A DNA stretch of 36,070 nt from a virus. Below the pieces are notes generated by a model, which was not told where the DNA came from, did no database searches, and saw only the letters and a program-made list of their open reading frames with translations. The stretch covers positions 1 to 36,070 of IMG/VR virus record IMGVR_UViG_3300018049_000064; one strand, written 5' to 3'. The first letter of the stretch is position 1; every line of letters starts with the position of its first letter. Position numbers and translations under genes: made by a program. This document shows, one piece after another, positions 6,197-15,503 of the stretch.

Positions 6197-8785
6197 ATGA
6201 AAATTGCATTTATTGACCCTTTAGGCTTAGTATATGATGGTGATACACTTAGTAAACGTGGACTAGGTGGATCCGAATATGCAGTAGTAATGATGTCAAG
6301 AGAACTTCAAAAAATTGGATTTGAAGTTACTGTATTTAATAATTGTAATGATGAAACTTCTTCATCTGGAATCTATGATAATGTGAGATATGTCGATCAT
6401 AGTGAAGCAGATTTCAGCGAAAGATTTGATATCACTATAGTTTCTAGAACAACAATTCCTTTTCTTGAACCCCAAAGATATCATCACATGGTTATGGCTT
6501 CAAAGTACAGAGTAATGTGGTTACATGATACTTTTGCTTGGGGCGATGAATCAATACCGAACTTATTGGAAACTGGAGTAATACACCAGTTATTTACTTT
6601 ATCCGATTTCCACACAGTATATACTACAACAAGTGACCACTTTAACATTAAAAGAATGTTTGAAGTGATGAAACCTTATATTTTTCAAACTAGAAATGGC
6701 GCAACTAAGCATATAGATGAGGTTGATATATCTCAGAAAGATAAAAATCATTTTGTATATGCATCTGCTGTAACTAAAGGTCTTAATCCTTTATTACAAT
6801 TAATTTGGCCAAAAGTAAAAGAAAAAATACCTGATGCAAGACTAACAGTAGTAGGTGGATTTTACAAGTTTTCAGATAAAGCCGAGCCTGATAAACAAGA
6901 ACAAGATTTAATTCGTTACCAAAAAGAATTTGAAAATAGTAATTTAGATGTATCGTTTACTGGTGTAGTTTCACAACAAAAGGTGGCAGAAACAATTGCT
7001 AATGCTACCTTTATGTTATATCCAACTGAATATCCTGAAACATTTGGCATATCAACTTTAGAATCTCTTTTATATAAAACACCAGTTATTACAAATAATT
7101 TTGGTGCTTTAGAAGAAACAGCTATTGATTTAGCATGTTATAAAACTGATTATCCAATAGTTCCAAATGGATTATTTCCTTATATAAACGCAGAAGAACA
7201 ATCTAAAAAATTTGTAGATTTAGTATTAGAAGCTTATCATAATGATTATTTGCTTATGCAAAAACAAAATTATTGTGATGTAGTAAATGACATTTATTCA
7301 TGGTCTACTATAGCATTACAATGGAAGCAACATTTTTATAGAAAAGTTGAAGACTATTTACCAAAAATAGATTTTCAAAAAGTGAATAAAATTAATAAAG
7401 ACGTAGCAAGAATCTATGGAAGAAAATTTGTAAATGAAGATGATTTAATTGTCCATCCTAAAATTGGAACAGAAAGAAGAATAATAGTCGTTTCTCCATT
7501 TAGAAATGCAAATGATTATGTTTATACTCACTGTAAATCAGTTGAGCAGCAAGACTATAGTAATTATATTCATGTATTAATAGATGACGCATCAGAAGAT
7601 ACACCTATTATACCTGAAAATAAAAATAGAGCTGTGATAAGAAATTCTAAAAGAGAAGGCTGTATTGCAAATCAATTAAAAGCTATTAGTAAGTTTGTTA
7701 AAAAAGATGACATCGTTATGTTTTTAGACGGTGATGACTTTTTAGTTAGTAATAATACTTTATTTGATTATTATAATAGATTGTACGATGAAGGCTACGA
7801 ATTTACATATGGATCTATGTGGAGTTTAGCTGATGAAATTCCTTTGGTTGCTCAAGATTATCCTAAAAAGGTAAAAGAAAATAAAACTTATAGAGAGCAT
7901 TTATTTAATTGGAAAATTCCTTATACTCATTTACGAACAGTAAAAGGAGAATACTGTTTAGAATTAAATGAAGAAGTTTTTAAAGAAAATGGAAACTTTT
8001 TAATGAGTGGTATGGATAATCCATTATTTTATGAGTTAATTGAAAAGGTTCCACCCGAAAAAGTTAAAGCAGTAAAGGAAATAGTTTGTTACTATAATGA
8101 TATAAATCCTTTAAATGATTATAAAGTAAATACAATAGAACAAAATAAAAATGCTTCTATTTCATATAAGAAAGACTCTGAATTGAAAAAAATATTAATT
8201 GCTATACCAACAAACAAAAATATTGAATCTGATACATTTAAATCAATATATGATTTAAAAATTCCAGATGGATACAAAACACAATTAGAATTTTTTTATG
8301 GTTATCAAGTAGATCAAATAAGAAACTTAATAGCTGAATGGGGTAAGAATTATGATTTTGTATTACATGTAGATTCAGATATAGTATTACCAAATGACAC
8401 ATTACAGAGATTAATATCATATGATAAAGATATTGTTTCTGGTGTTTATGTTCAAAGAAATGATGAAAATAGACCTGAAATATTTTTAGATAATCCTCAA
8501 ACTGGAGGTTTAGACCATGCAATACTTGATGGATTGCCACATGGTTTAGTTCAAGTTGGTGGTTGTGGATTTGGTTGTGTGTTAGTTAAAGGTGAGGTTT
8601 ATAGAGCATTAGAATATCCTCATTTCTTATATAAGTCTGCGATAGATCATAAAAATACAATATCTGAAGATACTTATTTTTGTCAAAAAGCTCGCGCGGC
8701 GGGGTTTGAAGTTTGGGCTGATACAAGTTTAATGTGTGATCATATTGGACAAAGAGTTTTTAGACCAACAAAATCTTATAAATAG
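6197..8785 (+). CDS. Three-module glycosyltransferase (GT4-like + GT2-like + GT2-like)
   Basis: 862 residues, ATG with AAGG at 6185-6188. Residues 1-390 look like a GT-B glycosyltransferase of family 4/1 type: an early GLGGSE loop (22-27) and the E-x7-E nucleotide-sugar motif at E281-E289. Residues about 427-640 look like a GT-A family 2 domain, with DDAS at 463-466 and the metal-binding DGDD at 511-514. Residues about 665-862 form a third, GT-A-like unit with DSD at 726-728, SEDTYFC at 823-829 and a late DHIG histidine (849). All three sets of catalytic residues look intact, so three sugars or linkages could be handled by one chain. No membrane segment is visible. Position between the adhesin genes and the neck genes suggests glycosylation of virion proteins or host surface glycan, but the acceptor is unknown. 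Confidence 0.8.
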   Translation: MKIAFIDPLGLVYDGDTLSKRGLGGSEYAVVMMSRELQKIGFEVTVFNNCNDETSSSGIYDNVRYVDHSEADFSERFDITIVSRTTIPFLEPQRYHHMVMASKYRVMWLHDTFAWGDESIPNLLETGVIHQLFTLSDFHTVYTTTSDHFNIKRMFEVMKPYIFQTRNGATKHIDEVDISQKDKNHFVYASAVTKGLNPLLQLIWPKVKEKIPDARLTVVGGFYKFSDKAEPDKQEQDLIRYQKEFENSNLDVSFTGVVSQQKVAETIANATFMLYPTEYPETFGISTLESLLYKTPVITNNFGALEETAIDLACYKTDYPIVPNGLFPYINAEEQSKKFVDLVLEAYHNDYLLMQKQNYCDVVNDIYSWSTIALQWKQHFYRKVEDYLPKIDFQKVNKINKDVARIYGRKFVNEDDLIVHPKIGTERRIIVVSPFRNANDYVYTHCKSVEQQDYSNYIHVLIDDASEDTPIIPENKNRAVIRNSKREGCIANQLKAISKFVKKDDIVMFLDGDDFLVSNNTLFDYYNRLYDEGYEFTYGSMWSLADEIPLVAQDYPKKVKENKTYREHLFNWKIPYTHLRTVKGEYCLELNEEVFKENGNFLMSGMDNPLFYELIEKVPPEKVKAVKEIVCYYNDINPLNDYKVNTIEQNKNASISYKKDSELKKILIAIPTNKNIESDTFKSIYDLKIPDGYKTQLEFFYGYQVDQIRNLIAEWGKNYDFVLHVDSDIVLPNDTLQRLISYDKDIVSGVYVQRNDENRPEIFLDNPQTGGLDHAILDGLPHGLVQVGGCGFGCVLVKGEVYRALEYPHFLYKSAIDHKNTISEDTYFCQKARAAGFEVWADTSLMCDHIGQRVFRPTKSYK
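8777..8784 (+). promoter_or_regulatory. T4-type late promoter (TATAAATA)
   Basis: A perfect late box overlapping the glycosyltransferase stop, 29 bases before the gp13 start. It would be read by RNA polymerase carrying gp55 and would drive the neck/terminase block. Confidence 0.75.
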
Positions 8786-8813
8786 TCATAGATACTTTTA
8801 AGCGGAGAATACT

Positions 8814-9569
8814 ATGGCCAGTCCTGCAAGTAGAAATGATTTAATTGATTATTGTTTAAGGAAATTAGGTGATCCTGTTATTGAAATCAATGTAGATGTT
8901 GATCAAATAGAAGATCGCGTTGATGAAGCAATTCAATACTATCAAGAATTTCATTCAGATGCTACATTTAAAACATACTTAAAACATCAAGTTACTGCAA
9001 CTGATGTTAGCAATGAGTATATTCCTGTTTCTGCAGATATACTTTATGTACAAAGACTTTTTCCTCTTTCAAGTTCCTTTAATAACTCAATGAATTTTTT
9101 TGATATTAAATATCAAATGATGTTAAATGACATAGCAGATTTACAAACCTGGGCAGGTGATTTAGTTTATTTTGAAATGATGCAACAATACTTATCTTTA
9201 TTAGATATGAAATTAAATGGTGCTCCAATTGTTAATTTTGCTAGAAGACAAAATAGATTGTATATTCATGGAGATTTTGCAGATAAAGATATAAAAGAAG
9301 GTGATTATATTGTAGCTGAAGTTTATCAAACTGTAGATCCTGATACTCATACTTCGGTTTATAATGATATGTGGCTAAAAAAATATACTACAGCATTAAT
9401 AAAAAGACAATGGGGTGCTAACCTCATTAAATTTGAAGGAATGCAACTTCCAGGCGGTGTAACCATGAATGGTAGACAGATTTTTGAAGACGCTTTGACA
9501 GAAATAGAATCACTTGAAGAAAAAATTAGATTAGAACACGAACTTCCTCCAGCATTTTTTGTAGGTTAA
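8814..9569 (+). CDS. 13: Neck protein gp13
   Basis: 251 residues, ATG preceded by AGCGGAGAA. The N-terminus, with LIDYCLRKLGDPVIEINVD and a following helix EDRVDEAIQYYQEFH, is characteristic of T4-like gp13. T4 gp13 has 309 residues, and marine relatives are usually shorter, as here. gp13 assembles with gp14 at the portal vertex after DNA packaging to close the head and accept the tail. gp14 follows one base after the stop. The assignment rests on family patterns plus the conserved order 13-14-15-16-17. Confidence 0.9.
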   Translation: MASPASRNDLIDYCLRKLGDPVIEINVDVDQIEDRVDEAIQYYQEFHSDATFKTYLKHQVTATDVSNEYIPVSADILYVQRLFPLSSSFNNSMNFFDIKYQMMLNDIADLQTWAGDLVYFEMMQQYLSLLDMKLNGAPIVNFARRQNRLYIHGDFADKDIKEGDYIVAEVYQTVDPDTHTSVYNDMWLKKYTTALIKRQWGANLIKFEGMQLPGGVTMNGRQIFEDALTEIESLEEKIRLEHELPPAFFVG

Positions 9570-9570
9570 T

Positions 9571-10449
9571 ATGAGAAATCCATACTTCACTGACGGTAAA
9601 CGTTCAGAACAAAACTTATATGAAGATATTGTCATAGAATCTTTAAAAATCTATGGTCAAGATTTATATTACTTACCTAGAGATACTGTAGCAGAAGATA
9701 GAATATTTGGTGACGAAGTTCCAGCAAGATACAATTCAAATTATAAAATTGAAATGTATATTGAGAATGTTGAAGGTTTTGATGGAGAAGGTGACTTATT
9801 TACTAGGTTTGGTGTTGAAATTAGAGATGAAGCTACATTTATAGTTTCAAGAAGAAGATGGACACAAACTGTAGGTAGAGTTGATAATGAAATAAATTCT
9901 GTAAGACCTTTAGAAGGTGATTTAATTTATGTTCCATTATCTCGTTCGTTATTTCAAATTATGCATGTTGAACATGAACAACCCTTTTATCAATTAAGTA
10001 ATTTACCAGTTTATAAATTAAGAGCTCAACTATTCGAATATAATGATGAAGATTTAGATACTGGCTTAGAAACGGTAGACAATATAGAAACTAAATATGC
10101 ATACACTTATACATTAACAGTTTCAGATAATATTGCTGATGATGAAGATTTTGCTGCTGGCGATGTATTTACACAAGCATTAGCATCTACTACAATGAGA
10201 GGAGAGCTAGCAACATGGGATTTTGTTAACAATAAAATATCACTGGTTCATGTAGGTGCGGATGACGGAGCTTATCATGAATTCATTCCTGGAAGTATTG
10301 TTAACACGAGAACAAATACAACTTATACTGTAACTGCTGTGTCAGAAGATAATAAGATTTCTAACAATGAACAAAATGATGATTTCCAAACTACATTTAC
10401 AGACTTCTTAGACTTCAGTGAAGCAAACCCATTTGGAGATCCTAGCTAA
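9571..10449 (+). CDS. 14: Neck protein gp14
   Basis: 292 residues (T4: 256). The opening RNPYF followed by a segment with SEQNLYEDIVIESLKIYG and YYLPR is typical of gp14. A beta-rich body includes FGVEIRDEATFIVSRRRW, again a family hallmark. gp14 joins gp13 to form the neck that links head and tail. The acidic region from about residue 190 (DNIADDEDFAAGD onwards) may be an insertion relative to T4. The stop overlaps the gp15 ATG by one base. Confidence 0.9.
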   Translation: MRNPYFTDGKRSEQNLYEDIVIESLKIYGQDLYYLPRDTVAEDRIFGDEVPARYNSNYKIEMYIENVEGFDGEGDLFTRFGVEIRDEATFIVSRRRWTQTVGRVDNEINSVRPLEGDLIYVPLSRSLFQIMHVEHEQPFYQLSNLPVYKLRAQLFEYNDEDLDTGLETVDNIETKYAYTYTLTVSDNIADDEDFAAGDVFTQALASTTMRGELATWDFVNNKISLVHVGADDGAYHEFIPGSIVNTRTNTTYTVTAVSEDNKISNNEQNDDFQTTFTDFLDFSEANPFGDPS

Positions 10450-11240
10450 TGTTTAGTTATTTTTATCATCAAAAATTAAGAAAAAGTGTTGCTGTTTTTG
10501 GATCATTGTTTAATAACATATATGTTCTGAGAAAAAATAGTAGTGGTGCAACAATAAGTCAAGTTAAAGTTCCTCTATCATATGCTCCAAAAAATAAGTA
10601 TTTAGAAAGAATAAGAGAAGCACCTGACTTAGATACTGATACTACTCTAGCTTTAAAACTTCCTAGAATGTCATTTGAAATAACATCATTTCAATATGAT
10701 GCTGAAAGAAAGCTTCCTAAGTTAAATAACTTTATGAGATATACTGATGAATTAAATGGAAATAGAGCAGAAAGATTTTTTACTCCAGCACCATATTTAA
10801 TTAATTTTCAATTGAATGTGTATACTAAAACACAGGATGATGCTTTACAAATTGTAGAACAAATTTTACCATACTTTAATCCACAATATACAATTACTGT
10901 AAAACCTTTTGAAAGTTTTCAAGATGTAAAAGAAGATATTCCTATTACTATCGTATCAACATCCTTTAGTGATGATTTTGAAGGAGCTTTGGAAGCTAGA
11001 AGAACAATTATTTATACTTTAGATTTTGAAATGAGAGTTTCATTTTATGGACCTATTGATGATTTAAATGTAATTAGACAAGCTACAGCGGAAGTTGATT
11101 TAATTAAAGAAGACTCTGATGCTAAAGCAGCAACTATTGTTGTAGAACCTAACCCTATTGATTTAGATCCTTATGATGTAAGTGCAGATAGTGATTATGG
11201 ATTCACTACTACAATTACTGAAGTAGGTGGTGTAGGATAA
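10449..11240 (+). CDS. 15: Tail sheath stabiliser / tail terminator gp15
   Basis: 263 residues (T4: 272). The N-terminus FSYFYHQKLRKSVAVFGSLF, a central PRMSFEI segment and the phrase FNPQYTITVKP are typical of gp15. gp15 forms the hexameric ring that caps the finished tail and binds the neck. The C-terminal 40 residues are acidic and low in complexity. The start forms a TAATG overlap with gp14. Confidence 0.9.
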   Translation: MFSYFYHQKLRKSVAVFGSLFNNIYVLRKNSSGATISQVKVPLSYAPKNKYLERIREAPDLDTDTTLALKLPRMSFEITSFQYDAERKLPKLNNFMRYTDELNGNRAERFFTPAPYLINFQLNVYTKTQDDALQIVEQILPYFNPQYTITVKPFESFQDVKEDIPITIVSTSFSDDFEGALEARRTIIYTLDFEMRVSFYGPIDDLNVIRQATAEVDLIKEDSDAKAATIVVEPNPIDLDPYDVSADSDYGFTTTITEVGGVG

Positions 11241-11244
11241 AATA

Positions 11245-11613
11245 ATGAATGATTCAGATAATGCAAGAAATGATTTTGAATTTACGAGACAAGTATATCA
11301 CGATCTAATTAATAAACAATCAGCCGCTATTGAAGACATGATGGAAGTTGCTAGGAATACTGAACATCCTAGAGCATTTGAAGTTTTATCTCAAATGATA
11401 AAGCATGGTGCTGACATAAATGGTGACTTACTAGCAATGCATAAAAAGAAAAAAGAGCATTTTAAAGTAGACGATAAAAAACAAATTGGTCACCAAACAA
11501 ATAATCTTTTTGTAGGATCAACAACAGATTTGCAAAGATTACTAAAAGATGCTAAGAAAGTGAAAGAATCCGATAATGTCATTGACATCACCGATAGATT
11601 TACAGAAGAATGA
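11245..11613 (+). CDS. 16: Terminase small subunit gp16
   Basis: 122 residues (T4: 164). Helical throughout, with the pattern QVYHDLINKQSAAIEDMMEVAR and HPRAFEVLSQMIK seen in marine T4-like gp16 proteins, forming the ring-building coiled coil. It regulates gp17 and recognises concatemeric DNA for packaging. It sits directly before gp17 and overlaps it by 38 bases. No DNA-binding HTH can be claimed from the sequence. Confidence 0.85.
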   Translation: MNDSDNARNDFEFTRQVYHDLINKQSAAIEDMMEVARNTEHPRAFEVLSQMIKHGADINGDLLAMHKKKKEHFKVDDKKQIGHQTNNLFVGSTTDLQRLLKDAKKVKESDNVIDITDRFTEE

Positions 11614-13195
11614 TCAGCATTACTTAGGAAATCCTAATGTAAAGAAAGATGGTGTAGTTCAAAACTGGTCAGAAAACCAGATAAAAGAATACACCAAATG
11701 CATGGATGATCCAGTCTATTTTGCTAGAACATATTGTAAAGTTATTTCTCTTGATAGAGGATTAGTGCCATTTGATCTATATCCATATCAAGAGGAAATG
11801 TTCTCTAGGTTTAACGAAAATAGATTTAGCATTGTTTTAGCCTGCCGTCAGTCAGGTAAGTCTATTTCTTCCGTTGCTTACTTATTATGGTATGCTATTT
11901 TCAATTCAGAAAAAACAATTGCTATTCTTGCTAATAAAGGCGCAACTTCACGAGAAATGCTGGCTAGAATCACTCTAATGCTCGAGAATCTCCCTTTCTT
12001 CTTACAGCCTGGATGTAAAGCATTAAATAAAGGCTCAATTGAATTTTCAAATAATTCTAGAATAGTTGCTGCTGCGACATCGGGTTCATCTATTCGTGGT
12101 ATGTCTGTTTCTTTATTGTATCTTGACGAATTTGCATTTGTTGAAAACGATGCTACATTCTATACTTCAACATATCCTGTTATTTCATCAGGTATTGATA
12201 CAAAAGTTATTATTACTTCTACAGCAAATGGTATTGGCAATGTATTCCATAAAATATGGGAAGGAGCCGAACAAGGAACAAACGAATATAAATCATTTAG
12301 AGTTGATTGGTGGAATGTTCCAGGACGTGATGAACAATGGAAAGAACAAACAATTGCTAATACGTCTCAAATTCAATTTGATCAAGAATTTGGAAATACT
12401 TTCTTTGGTACCGGTGATACTTTAATTAATGCTGACACATTATTAAAATTGAGAAGGAAAGAACCTATAATGGTTACACCAGAAGGTGTAAAGATATATG
12501 AAGAAACTGAAAAAACACATGACTATGTATTAATGGTAGATGTTGCGAAGGGAAGAGGACAGGACTTTAGTACATTTAATGTGATCGACATTAGCGTAAG
12601 GCCCTTTAAGCAGGTTGCTGTATATCGCAACAATCTTATCTCTCCATTACTCTTCCCAAATATTATTTATAAATATGCAAATTCTTACAATGAAGCATTA
12701 ATTGTTGTAGAATCAAATGATGTAGGAATGGTTGTTTGTAATGGATTATATCATGATTTAGAATATGAAAATATGTTTGTAGAATCCACTATAAAATCAG
12801 ATTCTCTTGGAATTAATATGAATAGAAAAGTTAAAAGAATTGGCTGTTCATCTTTTAAAGATTTATTAGAAGAGAATAAACTAGATATTGTAGATGAAGA
12901 TACTATTTTAGAAGTATCTACCTTTGTAGCAAAAGGACAAAGCTTTGAAGCATCTGATGGTAATCATGATGATTTAGTAATGAATTTGGTTTTATTTGGT
13001 TATTTTGTTGGCACAAGTTATTTTGGAGAAGTTACCGATATTAATATAAAGAAAATGATGTTTGAACAAAGAATGAGAGAAATAGAAGATAATATGGTAC
13101 CATTTGGTTTTTATGATAATGGAATCGTTGAAGAAGCTGAGCCTTGGAAACCTGATGATCCTTGGCAAGTTAGAGAAGATCCGTGGGATATTTAA
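11576..13195 (+). CDS. 17: Terminase large subunit gp17 (packaging ATPase-nuclease)
   Basis: 539 residues (T4: 610). Residues 90-96 CRQSGKS form the Walker A loop and 180-186 LLYLDEF the Walker B strand with catalytic Glu. The C-terminal nuclease domain begins around D321 (MVDVAKGRGQD), continues with VVESN and ends near SDGNHDDLV, giving the expected acidic RNase-H-like triad. gp17 drives ATP-dependent packaging of DNA through the gp20 portal and cuts it headful. The only ATG upstream of the conserved region is at 11576, inside gp16, so the overlap is accepted. It ends 78 bases before gp18. Confidence 0.95.
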   Translation: MSLTSPIDLQKNDQHYLGNPNVKKDGVVQNWSENQIKEYTKCMDDPVYFARTYCKVISLDRGLVPFDLYPYQEEMFSRFNENRFSIVLACRQSGKSISSVAYLLWYAIFNSEKTIAILANKGATSREMLARITLMLENLPFFLQPGCKALNKGSIEFSNNSRIVAAATSGSSIRGMSVSLLYLDEFAFVENDATFYTSTYPVISSGIDTKVIITSTANGIGNVFHKIWEGAEQGTNEYKSFRVDWWNVPGRDEQWKEQTIANTSQIQFDQEFGNTFFGTGDTLINADTLLKLRRKEPIMVTPEGVKIYEETEKTHDYVLMVDVAKGRGQDFSTFNVIDISVRPFKQVAVYRNNLISPLLFPNIIYKYANSYNEALIVVESNDVGMVVCNGLYHDLEYENMFVESTIKSDSLGINMNRKVKRIGCSSFKDLLEENKLDIVDEDTILEVSTFVAKGQSFEASDGNHDDLVMNLVLFGYFVGTSYFGEVTDINIKKMMFEQRMREIEDNMVPFGFYDNGIVEEAEPWKPDDPWQVREDPWDI

Positions 13196-13199
13196 TTTT

Positions 13200-13207
13200 T
13201 ATAAATA
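13200..13207 (+). promoter_or_regulatory. T4-type late promoter (TATAAATA)
   Basis: A perfect late box in the 77-base gap between gp17 and gp18, 65 bases before the gp18 start. It fits a separate strong transcript for sheath and tube, which are needed in many copies. Confidence 0.8.
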
Positions 13208-13272
13208 GTAATAATTGAAAATTCGTATCATGTAAAAACTTATAATTAGAAAAATGGAAAAGGAAGAGACAT

Positions 13273-14889
13273 ATGGCATTCAATCCATCAGCGTCTCCAG
13301 CAGTCACGACAAGAGAAATTGACCTAACAAGTGTTGTTCCAGGAATTACTTCCCCTATTGGAGCATATGTAGGCGATTTCAATTGGGGTCCAGTTAGGGA
13401 ACCAATTCTTGTAAGTGATGAAGGAGTACTCGTACAAAAATTTGGTGCCCCTGAAGCAACTAATTCCGTAGACTTCCACTCAGCCGCATATTACTTAAGG
13501 TACTCTTCAGATTTATATGTGGTTAGAGAAGCTACAGCTGCAGCAGTTAATGCTGTAGACGCAGGGACCGCCAGACAAATTAGAAACGAGGCACATTTTG
13601 ATGTAAGCGAATCAGGCTTAGATTCAGATGGTGTTAGCCTCGCAGCTCGTTATCCAGGTACACTTGGTAACAGCTTAAAAGTTATTACAGCCGGACCAAA
13701 CAATTTTACAAGTCAATTTGATTCAGCACAGCAAGGTCAATTTGATGCGGCACCGGATAGTAATGAAGTTCACGTTTTAGTTATTGACGAAGACGGTGAT
13801 ATCACTGGTACCGCTGGTGAAGTGTTAGAAACATGGCAGTTCTTGTCAACTGTTTCTGGTACTAAAACAGCAGATGGTACTGACAATTATGCACCAAATG
13901 TTATCAATAATGGATCAAATTGGGTCTATGTGGTTGGAACATTAAGCGATAGCGTTAGTGCAAGCTTAGATTCTGGTGTTCAATCAGATTCTCTTACCAC
14001 AAGTGAATATGCAACAGGGTTTGATTTATTTGAAGATATCGACACTACTACTGTTGATTTCTTAATCGCACCTAGCATGTCATCTGCTTCTAATCATAGA
14101 ACAGTAGTAAATGATTTAGTAGCAATTGCACAAGACGGTAGACAAGATTGTATGGTGGTAGCATCGCCAAATAGAGCAGCGGTTGTAAATAATAGTGGTT
14201 CAGAAGTAACCGATACAACTACAGCACTAAATGGTTTAACAAGATCTTCATACTTAGCGGTAGATAATAACTTCCTAAAAGTATACGATAAATATAACGA
14301 TCAATACATCTTTATTCCTGCTGCATCTTCTACAGCGGGTATTATGGCATCAACTGCTGTTAATGCAGCACCTTGGTTCTCACCAGCAGGATCAAGAAGA
14401 GGCCAGTATTTAGGTGTTACATCGTTAGCATACAGTGCTAATAAAACAGAGCGAGACACTCTATATAAAGCGGGTATCAATCCTGTAGCAAATATTCCTG
14501 GTGAAGGAATCTTGTTATATGGTGATAAAACTCATTTATCTAGACCTTCTGCATTCGATAGAATTAATGTCCGTAGATTGTTCTTAGTTATTGAACGATC
14601 AATTGCGGCAGCAGCTAAGAATGTCTTGTTTGAATTTAATGACGAATTCACAAGAGCTGAGTTCGTAAGTATTGTTGAACCATTCTTGAGAGAAATTCAA
14701 GGTGGAAGAGGTATCACAGACTTTAGAGTTGTATGTGATGAAACTAACAATACAGCAGCTGTAATTGACAGAAACGAATTTATTTCGAACCTTTTCATTA
14801 AACCAGCACGTTCTATTAACTTTGTCACTCTTAATTTTGTGGCTGCTAGAACCGGTGTTGCGTTTGAAGAAATCGTCGGTACAGTGTAG
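13273..14889 (+). CDS. 18: Contractile tail sheath protein gp18
   Basis: 538 residues (T4: 659). The N-terminal TTREIDLTSVVPGITSPIGAYVG is the conserved sheath opening, and the C-terminal half contains NVRRLFLVIERSIAAAAKNVLFEFND, the best conserved part of contractile sheaths, followed by FRVVCDETNNT. A strong ribosome binding site AAGGAAGAG precedes ATG. The shorter length suggests a smaller surface domain than in T4. Codon use is richer in C- and G-ending codons than in the early genes, as expected for a highly expressed gene. Confidence 0.95.
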   Translation: MAFNPSASPAVTTREIDLTSVVPGITSPIGAYVGDFNWGPVREPILVSDEGVLVQKFGAPEATNSVDFHSAAYYLRYSSDLYVVREATAAAVNAVDAGTARQIRNEAHFDVSESGLDSDGVSLAARYPGTLGNSLKVITAGPNNFTSQFDSAQQGQFDAAPDSNEVHVLVIDEDGDITGTAGEVLETWQFLSTVSGTKTADGTDNYAPNVINNGSNWVYVVGTLSDSVSASLDSGVQSDSLTTSEYATGFDLFEDIDTTTVDFLIAPSMSSASNHRTVVNDLVAIAQDGRQDCMVVASPNRAAVVNNSGSEVTDTTTALNGLTRSSYLAVDNNFLKVYDKYNDQYIFIPAASSTAGIMASTAVNAAPWFSPAGSRRGQYLGVTSLAYSANKTERDTLYKAGINPVANIPGEGILLYGDKTHLSRPSAFDRINVRRLFLVIERSIAAAAKNVLFEFNDEFTRAEFVSIVEPFLREIQGGRGITDFRVVCDETNNTAAVIDRNEFISNLFIKPARSINFVTLNFVAARTGVAFEEIVGTV

Positions 14890-14901
14890 GGAGATTAGAA
14901 A

Positions 14902-15435
14902 ATGGCAATTCTTAGAATCGAAGATTTCAAATCTCAACTTAAAGGTGGCGGTGCACGCCCTAATCTGTTTCAATGTATTATTACATTTCCGCCAGCAGTT
15001 AATGCTCAAGGTGATGTAGTAAAAACTGCATTTATGGCAAAAGCAGCGCAATTACCGGCATCAACGATGTCATCAATTCCTGTTGGATTCCGTGGTAGAC
15101 AGTTACAAATCGCAGGAGACAGAACCTTTGAACCTTGGACAGTAACAATTATTAATGACACTGATTTTACTGTAAGAAACTCAATGGAACGTTGGATGAA
15201 TGCAATTAATGAACATGCAGCCAACACAGGTTTAACAAATCCAGCTGATTATCAAACTGATCTTTTTGTAGATCAATTGGATAAAGATGGTGTTAAACTA
15301 AAATCATATGTAATTAAAAGTGCTTTCCCAACTAATGTAAGCGCTATTGATTTAGCATATGATACGAACGACACAATTGAAGAGTTCACTGTTGAGTTCC
15401 AAATGCAGTACTGGGAGTCAAATACTACTAGTTAA
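14902..15435 (+). CDS. 19: Tail tube protein gp19
   Basis: 177 residues (T4: 163), ATG preceded by GGGAGAT. Conserved tube features include FQCIITFPP near the start, LPASTMSSIPVGFRGRQL, the GDRTFEPWTVTIIND strand pair and EFQMQYWES at the C-terminus. It polymerises into the inner tube through which DNA passes. It lies directly after the sheath gene, the usual pairing. A stem-loop follows the stop. Confidence 0.95.
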   Translation: MAILRIEDFKSQLKGGGARPNLFQCIITFPPAVNAQGDVVKTAFMAKAAQLPASTMSSIPVGFRGRQLQIAGDRTFEPWTVTIINDTDFTVRNSMERWMNAINEHAANTGLTNPADYQTDLFVDQLDKDGVKLKSYVIKSAFPTNVSAIDLAYDTNDTIEEFTVEFQMQYWESNTTS

Positions 15436-15440
15436 GGTTG

Positions 15441-15448
15441 TATAGATA
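15441..15448 (+). promoter_or_regulatory. Possible late promoter box (TATAGATA, 7/8)
   Basis: One mismatch to TATAAATA, 56 bases before gp20 and about 10 bases before a GC-rich stem-loop. The arrangement resembles the hsp20 leader, where a perfect box precedes a hairpin. Confidence 0.4.
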
Positions 15449-15457
15449 AAATAAAGC

Positions 15458-15480
15458 GGAGAGGGGTTACACCCCTCTCT
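15458..15480 (+). terminator. GC-rich stem-loop between gp19 and gp20
   Basis: GAGAGGGG (15459-15466) pairs perfectly with CCCCTCTC (15472-15479), with loop TTACA and an outer G-T pair. No T-run follows, so it may act as a weak terminator, an RNA-stabilising 5' hairpin for a gp20 transcript, or a processing barrier rather than a classical terminator. Confidence 0.55.
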
Positions 15481-15503
15481 GTAACTGTAATTAGGATAAA
15501 AAT

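Noticed and set aside
12668-12675. TATAAATA inside gp17
   Set aside because: Internal to a conserved coding region (IYKYA) and not near a start; expected by chance at this AT content.
14599-15051. 150-residue open frame on the - strand
   Set aside because: Antisense to gp18/gp19, low-quality composition rich in Cys and Ser, no ribosome binding site or context.
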